A stretch of 64,000 nt of DNA from Combretum micranthum (Eukaryota; Streptophyta; Magnoliopsida; Myrtales; Combretaceae), in assembly GCA_024138025.1 (NCBI GenBank), contig JAMXBD010000206.1, positions 620,001 to 684,000 of the forward strand. The letters run 5' to 3'. Below are positions 59,641-64,000 of this stretch, piece after piece. The translations under genes were made by a program, and so were the position numbers. A model generated the notes under the pieces. It was not told the DNA's origin. It did not search any database and was given only the letters and a program-made list of their open reading frames with translations. The stretch's first letter is position 1. Every line of letters starts with the position of its first letter.

Positions 59641-60789
59641 CCGTTCCTTTCTATGTTTGTTGGAGCATTTACAGGCTCTTGCTGAAATACCTTAAATTTT
59701 CTAAACTTAACTTGATAGATATTATTGGTAAATTGGTATAGAAAATAAGTTGTAAATAGTTTAATGAGTAGAACTATGTAAATATTGGTATGTGATTAGG
59801 TATATTAGCATAATCCAATTATTTCATCTCGAATTGTCTATTTATTCACTTATCTACTTTACTTCAAAATTGTTAATTGGACTTAAATTCTTAAATTCCT
59901 AAGTTTACAAGAATTGCATCACAACTCATCTCAAGAACTCTTATTACTTAAATAAATTTCTGGTTCAAATTAGCTAAGCCTTATACAAATTTTATCTTCT
60001 TGTATCTTAAATTTTGGAGACCACAAAAGTCCATTTCATAATGAAAACTCAAGCCTAATATTCAAACAAGTCCATAAACCCATTGTTTTTGCTTTACCAT
60101 GCACCAACATGCACTCAATAATTTCATTAAAGTAGATAATTAAAAGTGGAGCAAAAGTCAAAGTTGCTTTATGTATAATTATACGAATTACTTTGCAAAC
60201 ATAACCTAAAATAGACCCTAGTTCAAGCGACATTTGCCGGAGAAAAACTCCAACTCCTTCGCCAAAATTTTCTTTCAAAAATTGACCAAAAATCTCACAA
60301 GTTTTTATCTTCAAGTCTAGTTCAACTAAGGGAAAGTAACACTTACTTTTTTTGTTCATTTATTTACTTAATTCTTCCACAAAACCAATCTCTATTTCCA
60401 TGAATTTTTAGATAAATTTGAGGTTAGAACTAAGAATTTGGTTGAGTTTAGGTTTAAGTAAACTTTTATAACATAAAGGAGAAGAGTAGTAAAGATTCAC
60501 TTGTTTATCTTGTAAGATAGATGAGTTTATTTAGTTTGCATGTCAAACCCTAGTAGAATACATAGTTATTGATGTTATTGGTGTTCGATAAGTAAGGGTT
60601 TAGTAGTAAAGTTGATGGTTCAATACTTAAGCAATTATATGATGAACTTTGTTTGCTTAAAAAAACTAAAGGTATGTATATGAATGTGGAGGAGGTATAT
60701 GTATGATATTAAAATTATATGTTGATGTTATAATGTTTTATGTTGTTAAGGAGATATCATAATAAGTAGTTAAGTGATGTAAAATTTTG
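59641..60789. other. AT-rich stretch, LTR-like, no supported gene
   Basis: A 107-codon minus-strand frame (60359-60036) has no recognisable motif. The sequence precedes the first of two direct LTR-like repeats and may be its left part. Confidence 0.4.
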
Positions 60790-61790
60790 AAAATTTCAAC
60801 TAAAGAATGTCAAAGATAATACCCTATTCATCATCAACTGATAGAAGGCATTATCTCCTTGAAAAGAATTTACTTTAGCTAGATCACGAGGGTGATGGGA
60901 ATTCATGATCCTCCTGGCATAAATTCCATGATCAATTACGGCTGCGATCCAAGCTACTTTGTAAATCACGATTCGATCATGGCCGTAGTGCAAGGCATGA
61001 TCTTCTCGACCTAAAATTCACAACCCCAAACCACGGCCACATTTTAGATCATGACTTGAATCATGGCCGTGATGCCGAGCATGATCTTCTCTGTGACTTT
61101 TCAAAAATAACGAGCCCTTGATCATGAGCATGATGGTGCTCATGATATGAAAACAACCATGATCACGGCCGTGATAGATCCCTTGACTCTGTTCATAAAA
61201 ATAAAAAAATAATAATAACAAGGAATAAATATACGGATAGATGCACAAATATTAATTTAAGTATTTGCATAACATTTTATTTAAGTTAAATAATTGAATG
61301 TGGACTTGACATTTATTTATGAATACATGAGCGGATAATTGAACCTTATATGAGATGATTCTTTGAAACAAATTCTTATACCCAATTGTGTCTATCTTCT
61401 AATATGTTACAAGATACATCATTTCAACCAAATACGCAGTGATTTGCTTGTTGTTTGTCTTGGATAAGCATTTTTAATGAATTAAAACTTAAAGACGGCC
61501 TAATAAATAGTTGTCTTATTTGTGCTTGTATTTTTTAATATGGTTCGAGAAGCAACAACCTTGCTAAGCAATGCCAACATAGTAGTTAGACACTAGGCCA
61601 CCCTTATCTTTGTTAAAGATAATCATTAGTGGCTTAGCGGACAACTAATAGGGTAAATGATATCGAGATAACGTTTAGTTATGCTTATTAGGAAGTAATA
61701 TGGTTTAGTTCAACTTTATGGAACCAGTTGAACTAAGCAATGTTATAAATTAAGATAAGAAAATATGCGTAACAGCTATGAACCCTAAAC
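60790..61790 (+). repeat. LTR-like direct repeat, copy 1
   Basis: Shares colinear blocks with 62780-63830: TACGCAGT, AAGCAACAACC..GCCAACATAGTAGTTAG, TGGCTTAGCGGACAACTAATAGGG, and GGAACCAGTTGAACTAAGCA..TATAAATTAAG. Its array (60890-61190) is made of CATGATC..CATGGCCGTGAT phrases. Probably LTR sequence of a gypsy element; ends not defined. Confidence 0.6.
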
Positions 61791-62779
61791 GAAGCTATTA
61801 ACCAAGGATTTTAATTCATGATTGATTTGCATATCTATATGTTATGTTTGCTTGGAATATAGAAATTATGGTAAATAATTAGTTAATAAATTATGGTGTG
61901 ATAGTATGATTTAGTAATAGTAGTATATAACATGTATATATTTTACTTATTTGAATATGAAAATTTTGTGAATATATTTTAGTTCATAAATTATGCATGT
62001 TAGAATTTAATGTGTTAGGACGATTAGGTATTTGTATTGCATTATGTATGTTGGATCAAAACTTGCATTTAAACAAAATCCAATCTGAACCAAACATAAC
62101 AGAAATTTCAAGAGCCTTAAACCATGCCCAAAGACAAGTTAAAACCAAGCTTGATTCTTAAGCAAAAAGCAAGCCCAAGACTCTCTTTTCTCTCCTTAAA
62201 ATCTACCCTAAAAGTCAAACTAAATAAGGATACTAACAAAGTTTCCTTTTCTCATTTTTCACAAGCCAAAACATGCCCCAAAACTAACTATCACCATCCC
62301 CATCTTCTAGCATCAATTAGCCAATACAAATCCGCAACATCTTCATCCAAATCTTCTTCTAAACATATCAACAACCTAATCAAGACTTCATCTATATATC
62401 AAGACAAGTCAAGGTAAAGTTTCGTATGTTTTCTCATCAATTAGATACTTATTTCTTGCATGGCTACAAGTTATTCTAAATGGGTTTTAATGAATCATGA
62501 GTAGTTTTATGAAATTAAGTTGATTTCTAGACTTAGATGAATCTTTACGAATTGTAGGGATAAGTTGTTATGATTGCTTTCGATAGGTATGAAAGTTATG
62601 AGTTTAGCATGTTGTGTTGATAGTGAAGGGTGAAGTTATGAATCACATGATGAGTAGGTTATGTAAATAATGTGCTATAAGTGAATACGAATCATTTGCA
62701 ACTTAAAAGTAAGTTTACATCATAATTTTAATATGTTTTGATCAAAGGAAGTCATGTTGTTAAAGTGTAAGAAGTAAAA
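61791..62779. other. Spacer between the two LTR-like repeats
   Basis: AT-rich. A 97-codon Lys/Ser/Thr-rich frame at 62124-62417 is a low-complexity pyrimidine-poor stretch and not credible as a gene; it may be the 5' part of repeat copy 2. Confidence 0.4.
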
Positions 62780-63830
62780 AATTCAATTAATGTGTTTTAG
62801 ATCATTCCCCTATTAATAATCAATGTTCTAGAGGGTGTTATACCCTCTGATATATGGTTTTTCTCTGATTACACCCTTAATCACGCCTGTAATGGAGGGA
62901 GTGATCATCTCTCTAATGCCCATCACACCCTTCATCATGCCCGTGATAGAGGGAGTAATGGCCTCTGGTTACCCTTTTGGCCCATTATGCTCATCACACC
63001 CGTGATGGAGGGAGTGATCGACATCTGATGCTCATCACACCCTCCATAACGGGGTTTGCAGAGAGGTTGATGGTCTCTGGTAAAAAAATAAATAAATAAA
63101 ATAACATAAAATAAGGGGAAATATATTGAGTTGAGTATTGCTATGAGTTTTCATTTAAGTTTAACATGTGAATGAGTGCTTAACAATTGTTATGGAATAA
63201 TAATGTTTATATGAAATAAAATGAATAATAAATAAATGATAATAGTAATAATAATAATTTGAAAATAGATGGATTTATTATATGTAGAGATACATGTATG
63301 AAGGTTAAGATATAAAATGATTTGAATTAAATTAAGTATGATAAATGGCTAAATATTTAATGTCTATTGTGGAATAATATTGTTTTATATGAAATGACTT
63401 TCTTTAACAGATTTGTCTACTCAGTTGAGCTTGAACACCAGTCTTTTGCATGATAAACCTATTTATCAAGGTACGCAGTAACATAATTATTGTTTGCTAA
63501 GGATATGCATATCCTAAATTTATCTTAATTAAAGAAGGCTTAAAAATTGTTTGTATTGATTGTGCTTTTCATCGTTGAATCTGATCCAAAGAGCAGCAAC
63601 CCTATTAACGAGGCTAACATGGTGGTATAGGCGCTTAGGCCGATACAATATCTTTCCTTAATGGCTCAGCGGGTAGTTGATAGGGGGCATAGTATCAGTA
63701 TAACATTTACTTACTCTTAAAAGGATATAATATGATTTAATTCATGTTTTATGGGGACGATTGAACTAGGTGATATTATGAATTAAGTAAAGTAAAGTTA
63801 AGTAACGACTGTAAACCTTAGATGAAATTA
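62780..63830 (+). repeat. LTR-like direct repeat, copy 2
   Basis: Same block order as copy 1, about 2.03 kb to the right, clearly diverged. Its array (62830-63080) uses CATCACACCC and TGATGGAGGGAGTGATC phrases, different from copy 1. A TACTCAG acceptor-like tract precedes GTACGCAGT. The copy may extend past the window end. Confidence 0.6.
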
Positions 63831-64000
63831 CTTTTTCTTTATGAGATTATATTAGAGATATAAGTATTTGGGTTGCTTATATCAACCTCCTAAGGAGCTA
63901 CGATTACTTAAGACCCCTAAATTCTTCAAGATTGAAATTGGAGTTTGAATACTCCAGTGTTGTTTTGTTGACTTAAATAAAGAGAAATAATTTATAATTT

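Noticed and set aside
60036..60359. 107-codon minus-strand frame
   Set aside because: No recognisable domain, no homologous frame in the sister repeat, AT-rich LTR-like surroundings.
62124..62417. 97-codon Lys/Ser-rich + strand frame
   Set aside because: Low-complexity composition without stops by bias; no start context or domain.

Overview
The window reads as nuclear DNA of a flowering plant, most likely a eudicot. It is strongly AT-rich, has spliced genes with GT-AG introns, and is dominated by plant LTR-retrotransposon families (Athila, chromovirus, Ty1/copia) plus MITEs. No bacterial operon, rRNA, tRNA or CRISPR signal was seen.

Layout. (1) 1-4.5 kb: the 3' end of a host gene of the SMPD4 / neutral sphingomyelinase-3 family on the + strand. 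Its last exon carries two single-base frameshifts. A small MITE and a 99-bp-period duplication lie in its first intron. (2) 5.2-39.9 kb: a three-level nest of retroelements. A degraded minus-strand Ty3/gypsy element (level 0: 8641-9202 and 34488-about 39960) was split by a + strand Athila-like element (level 1: 9203-34482, perfect 5-bp target duplication). The Athila was split by a minus-strand chromovirus with a chromodomain (level 2: 11467-23109). The chromovirus integrase was hit twice by solo LTRs of one 3.4-3.6 kb family in opposite orientations; a third copy of that family sits in the Athila 3' region. A hAT-type MITE sits in the level-0 gag-pol. (3) 39.97-46.94 kb: a tandem array of seven units of about 730-765 bp, interrupted by a 1.8-kb LTR-like insertion, with two displaced unit fragments to the right. 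(4) 49.1-54.3 kb: a roughly 200-bp fold-back element, then a decayed Ty1/copia element split by a 1,058-bp solo LTR and lacking nearly all of its 3' LTR. (5) 56.1-59.0 kb: 3' ends of two unrecognised host genes that converge. The + strand tail looks intact; the - strand tail is frameshifted. (6) 59.05-64 kb: a MULE (MuDR) remnant and two diverged direct repeats about 2 kb apart that look like LTR sequence.

No functional cooperation between genes can be read here. The three host-gene pieces are islands in a retrotransposon graveyard. The nesting gives a clear relative insertion order, and empty-site junctions are preserved. The best candidates for something undescribed are the 0.75-kb tandem array and the inverted pair of 3.4-kb solo LTRs. 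The Athila derivative with gag and an ATHILA ORF1-like gene but no pol is also notable.
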